Shown: positions 1-8,447, numbered from the stretch's first letter. The stretch is 64,000 bases of DNA from Gammaproteobacteria bacterium LSUCC0057 (GCA_004535795.1 SPIA01000002.1:55802-119801), one strand, 5' to 3'. A program made the numbers and translations. The notes: a model not told the origin generated them from the sequence alone.

Positions 1-165
1 CCAGCTAAGAAAGCACCGGTAGCAAAAAAGGCACCAGCTAAGAAAGCACCGGTAGCAAAAAAGGCACCAGCTAAGAAAGCACCGGTAGCAAAAAAGGCAC
101 CAGCTAAGAAAGCACCGGTAGCAAAAAAGGCACCAGCTAAGAAAGCACCGGTAGCAAAAAAGCCA
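1..165 (+). repeat. 33-bp in-frame tandem repeat (5 copies) inside the dksA tail
   Basis: Five head-to-tail 33-bp units start at 1, 34, 67, 100 and 133. Four are identical by eye and the fifth differs at its last codon (cca for gca). Each encodes the 11-residue unit [11 protein letters not shown]. Diverged copies continue to about base 300. Identity at the nucleotide level, not only the protein level, suggests recent expansion by slippage or recombination. The array runs off the left edge of the window. Confidence 0.95.
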
Positions 166-879
166 CCGGTCAAGAAAGCACCAGCCAAGAAGGCTCCAGC
201 CAAAAAAGCGCCGGTCGCGAAAAAATCACCGGTTAAACAAGCGCCAGCCAAACAAGCATCGGCGGCAAAAAAAGCACCCGTTAACAAAGCGCCGGTCGAG
301 CCCGCCAGCCGACCAGCATCTTCATCCACCCCAACCAAGCGTACCTCTGTGACCACATCGACCACTAGCAAAAGCAAAAAGACCGCAGTCAAAAGCCCTG
401 CCGGCAAAGCAGCACCGGCCAAACGCGCCAGCAATCGCGCCAAACCCAGCGCCGCCTCAGCGGTAAGTTTGCACGGCATCGAACCCTACACCGAGAAGAA
501 AAACGAAGAGTACATGGGCGAGGCCCAGCGCGCGCACTTCAAAAAAATTCTCTTCGCCTGGAAGCATGAATTAATGGAAGAGGTCGATCGCACGGTCTCG
601 CACATGAAAGACGAAGCGGCCAATTTCCCCGATCCGGCCGACCGCGCCACTCAAGAAGAAGAGTTCAGTCTAGAGCTGCGCACTCGCGACCGCGAGCGCA
701 AGCTGATCAAAAAAATTGATAAAACTCTGCTGCGCCTGGAGGACGACGACTACGGCTTCTGCGACCAGTGTGGCATTGAGATCGGTATTCGCCGCCTCGA
801 AGCACGCCCCACTGCCGATCTCTGCGTCGACTGTAAAACGCTCGACGAAATTCGCGAAAAGCAGATCTCCGGCGGCTGA
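1..879 (+). CDS. dksA: RNA polymerase-binding factor DksA with long Lys/Ala/Pro-rich N-terminal tail (5' end outside window)
   Basis: The reading frame is open from base 1, so the gene starts upstream. The last ~135 residues match DksA closely: the coiled-coil tip motif [12 protein letters not shown] (the acidic Asp/Asp/Ala tip that enters the RNA polymerase secondary channel) and a C-terminal zinc finger CDQC...CVDC ending in REKQ. DksA works with ppGpp to reset rRNA/tRNA and amino-acid promoters. A GTG at 349 could be taken as a start, but at least 116 in-frame codons precede it. They encode [11 protein letters not shown]-type repeats followed by a looser Ala/Lys/Pro/Ser linker. E. coli DksA is 151 aa; here at least 292 residues are encoded. 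The tail resembles AlgP or histone H1-like C-termini and probably binds DNA or RNA non-specifically (inference). gluQ follows 12 bp downstream, as in Pseudomonas and E. coli. Confidence 0.93.
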   Translation, partial: PAKKAPVAKKAPAKKAPVAKKAPAKKAPVAKKAPAKKAPVAKKAPAKKAPVAKKPPVKKAPAKKAPAKKAPVAKKSPVKQAPAKQASAAKKAPVNKAPVEPASRPASSSTPTKRTSVTTSTTSKSKKTAVKSPAGKAAPAKRASNRAKPSAASAVSLHGIEPYTEKKNEEYMGEAQRAHFKKILFAWKHELMEEVDRTVSHMKDEAANFPDPADRATQEEEFSLELRTRDRERKLIKKIDKTLLRLEDDDYGFCDQCGIEIGIRRLEARPTADLCVDCKTLDEIREKQISGG

Positions 880-891
880 CCGCCGCTCAAT

Positions 892-1794
892 GTGACAGCG
901 GCCGACAGACCCCCAGCGGCGGTAGGTCGCTTTGCCCCTTCACCGAGTGGCCCATTGCATATGGGTTCGCTGGTTGCGGCGCTGGCGAGTTTTTTGCAAG
1001 CCCGCCAATTGCGCGGCCGCTGGTTGGTGCGCATCGAAGATATCGACCCGCCGCGCGAAGTAGCCGGTGCCGATCAGACCATTCTCAGCCAACTGCAGGC
1101 CCACGGCCTGCATTGGGATGGCGAAGTGCTCTACCAGAGTCGACGCTTGCAGCACTACCGAGCCGTTGCTGCACAGTTGCAGGCCAGCCACGACGCCTAC
1201 CGCTGCCGCTGCAGTCGTCGCCGACTCAAACAGTTGCCGGGCGGCCGCTATGACGGCCACTGCAGGAACGCCTCTGTCGCTGCTGGCGAACCGGCGGCGC
1301 TGCGCTTTAAGTTACCCGACAGCGGCCGTTGCCAGTTTGACGACCTGTTCTTAGGGCCACAACAGCAGCAAGTCGCCGAGCAGGTCGGCGACTTCCCGAT
1401 CTGGCGACGCGACGGTCTGGTCAGTTATCAGCTCGCTGTGGTGGTTGACGACCATACTCAAGGGGTCAACACCGTAGTGCGCGGTGCCGATCTACTCGAC
1501 AACACCGGGCGCCAACTACTGCTGCAGCAACGACTCGGCTACCCTGCGCCGCGCTACGGACATGTTCCACTGGTGCGCGACAGCAACGGGCGCAAACTCA
1601 GCAAGCAGAACCACGCCCCTTGTCTGCCCGCTGGAGAAGAATCACAATCACTACTTTACGCTTTGCGCCACCTCGGCCAGACGCCACCGCACTCTCTGGC
1701 CGCGCAACCGCCTGCGGCGATATTGGCGTGGGCACTGGCGCATTGGCCGCCACTGCGGCCACTAACTGCCAACAGGAGTACGCCACCGTGTTAA
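892..1794 (+). CDS. gluQ: Glutamyl-Q tRNA(Asp) synthetase
   Basis: This enzyme attaches glutamate to the queuosine base of tRNA(Asp). The 300-residue protein has the class I catalytic core only: FAPSPSGPLHMGSL near the N-terminus (HIGH-type motif), RIEDIDPPR, a Cys-rich zinc site (CRCS...C), and KLSKQNHA (KMSKS-type) near residue 235. It lacks the anticodon-binding domain of true GluRS, which is diagnostic for GluQ. The start is a GTG at 892, 12 bp after the dksA stop. The dksA-gluQ pairing is widely conserved in gammaproteobacteria and supports the call. Confidence 0.93.
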   Translation: MTAADRPPAAVGRFAPSPSGPLHMGSLVAALASFLQARQLRGRWLVRIEDIDPPREVAGADQTILSQLQAHGLHWDGEVLYQSRRLQHYRAVAAQLQASHDAYRCRCSRRRLKQLPGGRYDGHCRNASVAAGEPAALRFKLPDSGRCQFDDLFLGPQQQQVAEQVGDFPIWRRDGLVSYQLAVVVDDHTQGVNTVVRGADLLDNTGRQLLLQQRLGYPAPRYGHVPLVRDSNGRKLSKQNHAPCLPAGEESQSLLYALRHLGQTPPHSLAAQPPAAILAWALAHWPPLRPLTANRSTPPC

Positions 1795-1839
1795 CTCGTC
1801 GACTACGATCGCAACACGCTCTGCGGTATCGGGCGGGCT

Positions 1840-2025
1840 ATGCTTAATTACCGCACTGTCAGTGGTCTGTTGCTTCTCTGCGTGGTGATACTGCCGCTGT
1901 CGTTCCAGTGGGCTACCGCTAGCGACGGCCAGTGGTGGCGCCCGTTCGTGATCTGGGCGCTGCTGATTTATGCCGTCTATTTACAACAGCGCCACAGTCG
2001 CCGGGGCCGTGATGACAGCGAATGA
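1840..2025 (+). CDS. cbrX: Small two-helix membrane protein, CbrX-like
   Basis: The 61-residue protein has two hydrophobic helices (about residues 8-27 and 33-49) and a basic/acidic tail ending RRGRDDSE. It sits between gluQ and cbrA, exactly where Pseudomonas encodes the small protein CbrX of the cbrXAB operon, and its 3' end overlaps the likely cbrA start by 14 bp, which suggests translational coupling. The name rests on position, size and topology; I cannot do an alignment. A likely role is regulating cbrA translation or contacting the CbrA membrane domain (inference). Confidence 0.7.
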   Translation: MLNYRTVSGLLLLCVVILPLSFQWATASDGQWWRPFVIWALLIYAVYLQQRHSRRGRDDSE

Positions 2026-4909
2026 TTGGTCACTGTGGCTCTATGTCGCAGGCGCCCTCGGCGCTGTCGGCACACTGCTGTGGTGGCTGCTCGGCGCCGC
2101 TCGCGCGTCTCTGCTCAACGCACTGCTACCACTCACACTGGTCACCAGCCACGGAGTGTTGCTCAGTGGCGGCGTGGTAGAGATGGCCGGTCGCTACGGG
2201 TTTGGGGCAGTGATTGCACTGTTTGGTTTTACCTTTATTTTTGCCCTGTCGCCGATCTTGCTGGAGCCGATTCGTCGTTTACAGCGGGTTGTGCGGTTTG
2301 CCAACGCGGTCGATTTTCTCACTTTCCGCTACCGCGGCCGCGCGGTCTCCCTGCTGGCCAGCGCCGGTCTTGCACTGACCTCACTGCCGCTATTGCAGGG
2401 ACAGTTCATCCTCATCACCGATTTGCTGACGCAGCTGCTCGGCGACTATGCGCTGCTGACCACCAGTTTGCTGGTATTACTGATTGCGACCACCTGTTGG
2501 CTGCTGCTGCCGCGGCGGCGGCGACCGGCGCGACTGGCATTGATGGCGATCTGTGGCGCGGCACTGGTGCTGGTCACTGCAGCGATCAGCCTAACCTTGG
2601 CGATACCGCAATTTGGCGGCTTGACCGCACTCAATGAGTGGGTGGTGGCGAGCGGTCAACAGCAGGTCATCCACCGCACTGAGGACGCCTACCCGCTATT
2701 TGTGCTGTTTCTAGCCGCCAGCATTGTCTTACCGGCTAATTTTTTGGTGGCGCTGTCCGATCGCATCAAGCCATCCCAGGTGCGGCAGATGGCTTGGAGC
2801 TACCCGCTGCTGTTGCTACTGATCACCGTCGCATCGCTGCCACTCATGTGGAGTGGTCTGGCACTAAAGCTCGATGCGCCGCTGCAGAGCTACCTGTTTG
2901 CTCTGCCTCTGGCACTGGGTAGTGCACCGTTAGCCGCCGCTGCGGCGCTGACCATCATCGCTACCGCGCTGCTGTGCAGCGCCTCACTCAGCGCTATTCT
3001 GGCGCGGATGTTACTCAACAGTGCGGTGTTGCCCAGCGTCAATGTCGCACAGATCCACAATCTCAATGGCTGGATATCGCGGCGCATAGTCAATATTGCC
3101 ATTGCCATCGCACTGCTGGCGCTGGCCATTACCAATCTTTCGGTGAATGCCAGCCTCACTGACCACTACTTGGTCAGCTTTGTCGGGCTGGCGCAATTTG
3201 TCCCTGGCTTGATCGCGGCCAGCTATCTGCCGGCGCTCGGTCGCAAAGGTTTTTTAACCGGTCTGCTGTTAGGTTTAGCGGTCTGGCTGATCGGCTTGTG
3301 GTTGCCACTGATGGCGGGCGAGCAGCCGCTGCTGCAATTTGCCAGCGGCGCCACACTCACTGCGACACTGGAGCACTGGCCGCTGTGGGCGCTGCTGGCG
3401 AGCATGGCCAACCTCACCGGTTGCGCACTTACCACCATCGTCACCCGTCGCAACCCAGAGGAGCGTTTTTTTGCCAATCTGTGCATGGTCGACAATGTCT
3501 ATATACCCGGTCGAGTTAACTTAAATGTCGACAATGTCGAGCAGATGCGCCAGGCGCTGGCGGGGGTACTGGGCAGCGCCGCCGACGAGGAGCTCGAGGC
3601 GGCGCTGCAACAACTGGGGCTGTGCGCCAGTGAACAGCGGCCGGCCAAACTGCGCCAACTGCGCGACCGCCTGGCCCGTGAACTGTCGCTGCGGATCGGC
3701 CACTACGCCGCCTCAAGGCTCATGGAGCAGGCTCTGCCGATCACCGAACAACATTTTCAGCGACGTCCTGACAGCGGCGAGGACCTCAATCGCATCGAAT
3801 CGATGTTGGCGGTTAACAGCCGTGAGTTAACCGGCATCGCCAGCGAACTCAACCGGCTTCGCGTGCATCATGCCGAGCTGGTCGAGGCGCTGCCGGTCGG
3901 TGTTATTTCGGTCGATAGTGGCGGCGAGATTTTACTCTGGAACCGCAAAATGGCCGAGCTCAGCGGGCTCAGCCGCGATCAGGTGATCGGCGCGCACTAT
4001 GGCAAACTGCCCAGCAGCTGGCGCGATCTGGTCGCGCAGCTGCTGGCTAGCGCCCAGCCGACCCTCAGCAGCCAGCCGCTGCAGAGCAGCAGTGAGCCGC
4101 GCTGGTTCAACTTGCAGCGCTCGCAGGGCAGCATCCACGGCGGCGAGGAGGCCAGCGAGCAGCTGCTGGTGGTCGAAGAGGTTACCGAATCGGTGCGCCT
4201 CACACAGCAGACTATCGACCGCGATCGACTCGCTTCCATCGGCCGCTTTGCCGCTGGGGTCGCCCATGAGATCGGCAATCCAGTCACCAATATTTCACTG
4301 CTGGCGCAAGATTTGCGCAGCGATATTGCCTCGCCCGAAGTGGAGCGCGCCACGGCACAGCTACTCGAGCAGACGCAGCGCATCACCACCATCGTACAGT
4401 CATTAATCCGCTTCAGCCGCGGCGACAGCGCCACTGAAACGCTCACTGTTATCAATTTAGCGGCGCTCGCCGATGAGGCGATACGACTCAGCCCGCTCGA
4501 TGCCAGCGGTCGCCGCCGCGAGGTGCGCAACCTGATTGCGCCACAGGCGACGGTAGAGGCCGACCGCCATCAACTGCTGCAGGTACTGATCAATCTACTG
4601 CGCAATGCCGACCAGGCCTCGCCTGCCGATACCACTATCACCCTCACTGGCCGAGTATTCGAAGACTGTTATCAACTCGACATCATCGATGCCGGCAGCG
4701 GTGTGCCCGACGCGCTGTTACACCGCGTTTATGAACCGTTTGTCACCAGTAAAAGCCCCGACCAAGGCACCGGACTGGGGCTCTGGGTGGTCTATCAGTT
4801 GATGGGCAATATCGGCGGCGATATTACGCTGTTTAACAATGTCGGCAGCGCCGGTGCCACCGCGCGGCTGACCTTTACTCTGCCATCGGCTAGTGCAGGC
4901 GAGCTATGA
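2012..4909 (+). CDS. cbrA: CbrA-like sensor histidine kinase with sodium/solute symporter-type membrane domain
   Basis: I chose the ATG at 2012 (MTANDWSLWLYV; 965 aa) because it begins the first membrane helix and overlaps the end of the small upstream gene. An in-frame start at 1970 is possible. Residues ~1-450 form a many-helix SSF-like membrane domain, followed by a linker, a PAS domain (~620-720, LPVGVISVDSGGEILLWNRK), an H-box AAGVAHEIGNP with phospho-acceptor His near residue 750, and N, G1 and G2 boxes (NLLRNADQAS, DAGSGVP, GTGLGLWVV). This architecture is CbrA, the kinase of the CbrAB carbon/nitrogen balance system of pseudomonads. It overlaps cbrB by 4 bp (ATGA), so the pair is co-translated. 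Confidence 0.9.
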   Translation: MTANDWSLWLYVAGALGAVGTLLWWLLGAARASLLNALLPLTLVTSHGVLLSGGVVEMAGRYGFGAVIALFGFTFIFALSPILLEPIRRLQRVVRFANAVDFLTFRYRGRAVSLLASAGLALTSLPLLQGQFILITDLLTQLLGDYALLTTSLLVLLIATTCWLLLPRRRRPARLALMAICGAALVLVTAAISLTLAIPQFGGLTALNEWVVASGQQQVIHRTEDAYPLFVLFLAASIVLPANFLVALSDRIKPSQVRQMAWSYPLLLLLITVASLPLMWSGLALKLDAPLQSYLFALPLALGSAPLAAAAALTIIATALLCSASLSAILARMLLNSAVLPSVNVAQIHNLNGWISRRIVNIAIAIALLALAITNLSVNASLTDHYLVSFVGLAQFVPGLIAASYLPALGRKGFLTGLLLGLAVWLIGLWLPLMAGEQPLLQFASGATLTATLEHWPLWALLASMANLTGCALTTIVTRRNPEERFFANLCMVDNVYIPGRVNLNVDNVEQMRQALAGVLGSAADEELEAALQQLGLCASEQRPAKLRQLRDRLARELSLRIGHYAASRLMEQALPITEQHFQRRPDSGEDLNRIESMLAVNSRELTGIASELNRLRVHHAELVEALPVGVISVDSGGEILLWNRKMAELSGLSRDQVIGAHYGKLPSSWRDLVAQLLASAQPTLSSQPLQSSSEPRWFNLQRSQGSIHGGEEASEQLLVVEEVTESVRLTQQTIDRDRLASIGRFAAGVAHEIGNPVTNISLLAQDLRSDIASPEVERATAQLLEQTQRITTIVQSLIRFSRGDSATETLTVINLAALADEAIRLSPLDASGRRREVRNLIAPQATVEADRHQLLQVLINLLRNADQASPADTTITLTGRVFEDCYQLDIIDAGSGVPDALLHRVYEPFVTSKSPDQGTGLGLWVVYQLMGNIGGDITLFNNVGSAGATARLTFTLPSASAGEL

Positions 4910-6120
4910 GTCATCTACTGATTATTGAAGACGAACAGATCACCCGTGAGTCGCTCTGCAAGTTACTGCAGCGCCAGGGTTACCAAGTCTCGGCAGCAGC
5001 CAGCCTGAAGGCCGCCGCAGAACTGGGTGAGTTGAGCCAATACGACCTGATCATTAGCGACTTGCGGCTGCCCGGCGAACCAGGCAGTGACCTGCTGCAA
5101 TACCGCCCGGCACTGCCGGTGCTGATCATGACCAGTTATGCCAGCCTGCGCTCAGCGGTGGAGTTGATGCGCCACGGCGCCATTGACTACATCAGCAAGC
5201 CCTTCGAGCAGAGTGACATGCTCGCCGCGGTGTCGCGGGCACTGAGCCACCGCCGCGTGCTCTCCCCGAAGATCACCCAGTTAAAAATCATCGGTGACAG
5301 CGCCGCCGCCCAGCAGCTGCGCGCCGATATTACTAGTCTCAGCGAGGCGACCAAACCGATTTTAATCTGCGGGGAGTCGGGTTGCGGTAAATCACTGGCG
5401 GCGCGTCTGTTGCACAAACTCTCTGGCGCCCAACAACTGCTGCGTTTCAATTGCGCCAGCGACGACGACGCGCAGCTGGAGACGCTGCTCAGCCACGTCG
5501 ACGCACAGAGCTCCCTGCTACTCGACCATGTTGGCGAGCTTAAAACCGGCCTTCAGGAGCAGTTGCTGCGCAGTCTCGATCGCCAGCAGCTGCGTCTTAT
5601 CGCACTCACTGACCGACCGGTGGAGGCGCTCAGCGATCTCAGCCCGGCGCTGTTGTTCCGTCTCGGCGCGCGGCGGCTGACCATACCAGCACTGCGCGAG
5701 CGCCGTGAGGATATCGCTGCTATTGGCCATTTTTTACTGCGCCAGCTCAGTGGCCGCGAGCTGACCATCAGCGCCGATGCACTCAGGGCGCTGTCGCTCT
5801 ACCGCTGGCCCGGCAATATCCGCGAGCTGCGCAACCTTCTCGAGCAGTGTCTGGCCGCAGATCCAGAGATGGAGCAATTAGAGTGCGAGCAACTGCCAAT
5901 ACAACTGCGCGAGCTGGCGTCACTGCCAGACCAAGGCAGCGACGCAGCACCGCCAGAACCGTTGCTGTCACTGTCGCTAGAGGAGTATTTCTGCCAATTT
6001 GTCCGTGCCAACCAGGCCAGCATGAGCGAGACCGAACTGGCCAAAGCGCTGGGCATTAGTCGCAAGAGTCTCTGGGAGCGCCGTCAAAAGCTCAATCTCA
6101 AGCGACCCGAGAGCCCCTGA
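4906..6120 (+). CDS. cbrB: CbrB-like response regulator with degenerate AAA+ domain (no GAFTGA loop)
   Basis: This is a 404-residue REC-AAA-Fis regulator. The receiver domain has Asp9 and phospho-acceptor Asp52 (DLRLPG). The AAA domain keeps Walker A GESGCGKS (156-163). The segment that normally carries GAFTGA is absent: only 45 residues separate the Walker A Lys (162) from the Walker B Asp (207), against about 63 in canonical NtrC-type proteins, and the Walker B Glu is His (LLLDHVGE). The arginine-finger region (LFRLGARRLTIPALRERREDI in two parts) and a C-terminal Fis-type helix-turn-helix (ELAKALGISRKSLWERR) remain. Pseudomonas CbrB is a sigma54 activator of about 478 aa. This one probably cannot activate sigma54 and may act on sigma70 promoters or as a DNA-bound switch (inference). 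Confidence 0.88.
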   Translation: MSHLLIIEDEQITRESLCKLLQRQGYQVSAAASLKAAAELGELSQYDLIISDLRLPGEPGSDLLQYRPALPVLIMTSYASLRSAVELMRHGAIDYISKPFEQSDMLAAVSRALSHRRVLSPKITQLKIIGDSAAAQQLRADITSLSEATKPILICGESGCGKSLAARLLHKLSGAQQLLRFNCASDDDAQLETLLSHVDAQSSLLLDHVGELKTGLQEQLLRSLDRQQLRLIALTDRPVEALSDLSPALLFRLGARRLTIPALRERREDIAAIGHFLLRQLSGRELTISADALRALSLYRWPGNIRELRNLLEQCLAADPEMEQLECEQLPIQLRELASLPDQGSDAAPPEPLLSLSLEEYFCQFVRANQASMSETELAKALGISRKSLWERRQKLNLKRPESP

Positions 6121-6217
6121 GCCGCCCCCTGCCGGGCTCTGTGAGTTGGCCATTAGCGCGGTGTTGTTTCGAAAAGTAACATATCGCTGCCACCGCGCAG
6201 CGATGGGTCAGTTTGTC

Positions 6218-6236
6218 ACCGCCAAGGGCGGTTTTT
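6218..6236 (+). terminator. Intrinsic terminator after cbrB
   Basis: A 6-bp stem ACCGCC/GGCGGT with a 3-nt AAG loop is followed by a run of five T. It lies about 100 bp after the cbrB stop and immediately before the putative promoter of the downstream small RNA, separating the two transcripts. Confidence 0.75.
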
Positions 6237-6238
6237 AG

Positions 6239-6266
6239 TTGCAACCGCCCTCTCTCTGGGTAAAGT
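6239..6266 (+). promoter_or_regulatory. Putative sigma70 promoter of CrcZ-like RNA
   Basis: TTGCAA at 6239-6244 and TAAAGT at 6261-6266 are separated by 16 bp; each matches 4 of 6 consensus bases. Expected start of transcription is near 6273. I looked for the -24/-12 GG/GC element expected of a sigma54-driven crcZ promoter in 6121-6270 and did not find a good one, which fits the loss of GAFTGA in the neighbouring CbrB-like protein. Confidence 0.45.
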
Positions 6267-6272
6267 AGCTGT

Positions 6273-6435
6273 CGAAGCGGGAAGGCTTCACAAGTGAACA
6301 ATAACAACAGCCAATAACAATAAATAATAACAACTCAATAACAATAATTGGATGGATCCGGTTTGGCATAACCGCCGCAGAGCTGGTCGCCAGACTCAAC
6401 AACTCGAAGGGGAGCAGCTACTGCTCCCCTTTTTT
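6273..6435 (+). ncRNA. crcZ: Candidate CrcZ-like Hfq-sequestering small RNA
   Basis: The segment lies between cbrB and pcnB, the position of crcZ in Pseudomonas, and no convincing reading frame fits it. Bases 6297-6350 hold a dense series of overlapping A-rich motifs of the AAYAAYAA type (AACAATAA, AATAACAA, AATAATAA repeated in three clusters). These are the CA motifs that bind the distal face of Hfq together with Crc. The transcript would start near 6273 and end at a strong terminator (6408-6435), about 160 nt, shorter than Pseudomonas CrcZ (~400 nt). By analogy it would titrate Hfq/Crc and relieve carbon catabolite repression of targets. Seen: motifs, position, terminator. Inferred: function and exact 5' end. 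Confidence 0.72.
6408..6435 (+). terminator. Strong intrinsic terminator of the CrcZ-like RNA
   Basis: A perfect 10-bp stem (AGGGGAGCAG paired with CTGCTCCCCT) with a CTA loop is followed by six T. It ends about 135 bp before the pcnB start. Confidence 0.92.
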
Positions 6436-6571
6436 AATGCGCCACTGCCAGCCCTCCCCCCGAGGCTCTCGCTCTGTTACACTGCGGCCCAAATCGATTT
6501 GGCAGTTATCCCCAGTGGCTGCTGTGACAAAGGATCCCAGCGCCGCCGCGCTATCACCACCGGCTCACCGC

Positions 6572-7900
6572 ATGCTGAAATTTATCACCCGTTTTCTTGG
6601 CGCCGAAAAATCGCGACGCCAACCCAGCGCCGCGATCTCCCCCGAGATGATCGACAGCAACGCCCGCGAAGTGGTTAAAACACTGCAAAAAGCCGGCTTT
6701 GAAGCCTATGTGGTCGGCGGTTGTGTCCGCGATCTGCTGCTGGGTTTGAAGCCGAAGGACTTTGATGTCGCCACCAATGCCGCCCCTTGGGAGGTAAAAC
6801 CGCTGTTTCGCCGCGCTCGCGTCATCGGCCGCCGCTTTCAGATCGTCCACGCCCAGTTTGGTCGCGAGATCATCGAAATCACTACTTTTCGCGCACCGGC
6901 CGACCCCGAGCAGAGCAGTGCCAGCCGCCATCTAAAACAGACCGACAGCGGCGTGCTGACCCGCGACAATGTGTTTGGCAGCATGGAAGAGGATGCGTTG
7001 CGCCGCGACTTCACCGTCAACGCTCTCTACTACGACCCCAGTAGCGACACCCTCTACGATTACGTCGATGGCTTGGCCGATATTAAGCGTCAAACACTGC
7101 GCATGATTGGTCAGCCGGCCACCCGCTACCGCGAGGACCCGGTGCGAATGTTGCGGGCGGTGCGCTTTGCCGCCAAGCTCGGCTTTGCCATCGAGAAAAA
7201 GACCGCGGCGCCGATCGCCAAGTTGGCGCCGATGCTGGGACAGATCTCCTCTTCGCGACTGTTTGATGAATCGTTAAAACTTTTTCTCAGCGGCGATGGT
7301 CTGGCGACTTACCAACTGCTTCGCGACCACCGTCTGATGGCTGAGCTGGTGCCCGGCATCACCCATGCCGACAATCTCGCCACTGCCGACGAGCTCTACG
7401 CGCTGGCTTTTGCCAATACCGACCAGCGCCTCGCCGAAGGCAAAAGCATCACCCCCGCCTTTATCTGGGCGGCACTGCTGTGGCCGCAAGTGGCCGCCGC
7501 GGCGGCCAAGTTGGAGCGCAGCGGGCTCAGCACCGCCATCGCCGTCGATGAGGCAGCCAACAAAGTGTTAGCGAAACAGCTGGCGCGCACCTCTATCCCG
7601 CGTCGCTTTAGCCAGCCGATGCGTGAAATTTGGGAGCTACAGTGGCGTCTGCCGCAGCGCTTTGGCAGTCGCGCCGAGCGCCTCGTCGAAAACCCGCGAT
7701 TCCGCGCTGGCTACGACTTCCTGCTGCTGCGCGAGCACAGTGGCGAGGCACTCGATGGACTCGGCGAGTGGTGGACCCGCTACCAACAGTGCGACAGCGA
7801 CCAGCGTCGCCAAATGGTCAATCTACTCGGCGCCGGTGGGCCACGCAAACGTCGCCGACGCAAGCGACCTGCGCCCTCTAAGCGCGCCGATCAGGGTTGA
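6572..7900 (+). CDS. pcnB: Poly(A) polymerase I
   Basis: PcnB adds 3' poly(A) tails that mark RNAs for decay. The protein has the class II nucleotidyltransferase signature GGCVRDLLLGLKPKDFDVAT (Gly-Gly, then the DxD metal motif), a conserved RRDFTVNALYYD segment, RYREDPVRMLRAVRFAAKLGF, and an Arg/Lys-rich C-terminus (KRRRRKRPAPSK). I chose the ATG at 6572 (MLKFITRFLG; 442 aa), where conservation begins. In-frame GTG codons upstream (for example 6524) are possible alternatives since no clear ribosome site decides. folK follows 9 bp downstream. Confidence 0.93.
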   Translation: MLKFITRFLGAEKSRRQPSAAISPEMIDSNAREVVKTLQKAGFEAYVVGGCVRDLLLGLKPKDFDVATNAAPWEVKPLFRRARVIGRRFQIVHAQFGREIIEITTFRAPADPEQSSASRHLKQTDSGVLTRDNVFGSMEEDALRRDFTVNALYYDPSSDTLYDYVDGLADIKRQTLRMIGQPATRYREDPVRMLRAVRFAAKLGFAIEKKTAAPIAKLAPMLGQISSSRLFDESLKLFLSGDGLATYQLLRDHRLMAELVPGITHADNLATADELYALAFANTDQRLAEGKSITPAFIWAALLWPQVAAAAAKLERSGLSTAIAVDEAANKVLAKQLARTSIPRRFSQPMREIWELQWRLPQRFGSRAERLVENPRFRAGYDFLLLREHSGEALDGLGEWWTRYQQCDSDQRRQMVNLLGAGGPRKRRRRKRPAPSKRADQG

Positions 7901-7909
7901 TCGCCCGCC

Positions 7910-8404
7910 GTGGCAGCCCGCTGTTATATCGGTTTAGGCAGTAACCTGGCCCAGCCTGGGGCGCAACTCGACCGCGCCGTAGCCACTCTGCGCAGCGCCG
8001 ACCAAATTGAGTTAGTAGCGCTCTCCAGCTACTACTGCAGCGCCGCCATCGGCCCCGGCGAGCAGCCCGACTATCAAAATGCTGTGGCCGCCATCGCCAC
8101 CACTCTGGCACCGCTGCAACTGCTCGACGCCTTACAGGCCATAGAAAACCGTCAAGGCCGAGAGCGCAGCGTGCGCTGGGGGGCGCGCACCTTAGATTTA
8201 GATCTGCTCTTTTACGACCAGCTACAGCTTCGCAGCGAGCGTCTACAGCTGCCCCACCCGCGCATCTGTGAGCGGCTGTTTGTGTTGCAACCACTCGCCG
8301 AAATTGCTCCACAGCTGCGCTTTGCCGATGGCAGCAGTGTCGCTGAGCAGTTGGCAAAGCTGCTGCAGCAAGGTAATCTAAAACTCTTGTCAACCGTCAG
8401 CTAG
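7910..8404 (+). CDS. folK: 6-hydroxymethyl-7,8-dihydropterin pyrophosphokinase
   Basis: HPPK transfers pyrophosphate from ATP to the pterin in folate synthesis. The 164-residue protein has YIGLGSNL at the N-terminus, the motif RWGARTLDLDLLFYD (metal-binding Asp pair), and LPHPRICERLFVLQPLAEI. The start is a GTG at 7910. It sits in the pcnB-folK-panB order known from Pseudomonas. Confidence 0.94.
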   Translation: MAARCYIGLGSNLAQPGAQLDRAVATLRSADQIELVALSSYYCSAAIGPGEQPDYQNAVAAIATTLAPLQLLDALQAIENRQGRERSVRWGARTLDLDLLFYDQLQLRSERLQLPHPRICERLFVLQPLAEIAPQLRFADGSSVAEQLAKLLQQGNLKLLSTVS

Positions 8405-8447
8405 CCACCCTCGCGGTAGTGCTGACAACTCTGCGAACGCCGATGCC

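Noticed and set aside
1-165. Possible CRISPR-like or non-coding tandem array at the window start
   Set aside because: The 33-bp units are contiguous without spacers and stay in frame with dksA, so they are a coding repeat.
2026-2637. 203-aa open frame inside cbrA
   Set aside because: Out-of-frame shadow of the membrane domain with Arg/Ala-rich composition and no motifs.
6121-6270. Sigma54 promoter for the CrcZ-like RNA
   Set aside because: The only GG-rich candidate (TTGGCC near 6147) lacks the GC at the required spacing; no -24/-12 match was convincing.
6352-6678. 108-aa open reading frame across the small RNA and the pcnB start
   Set aside because: It crosses a strong terminator, overlaps pcnB in another frame and resembles no known protein.
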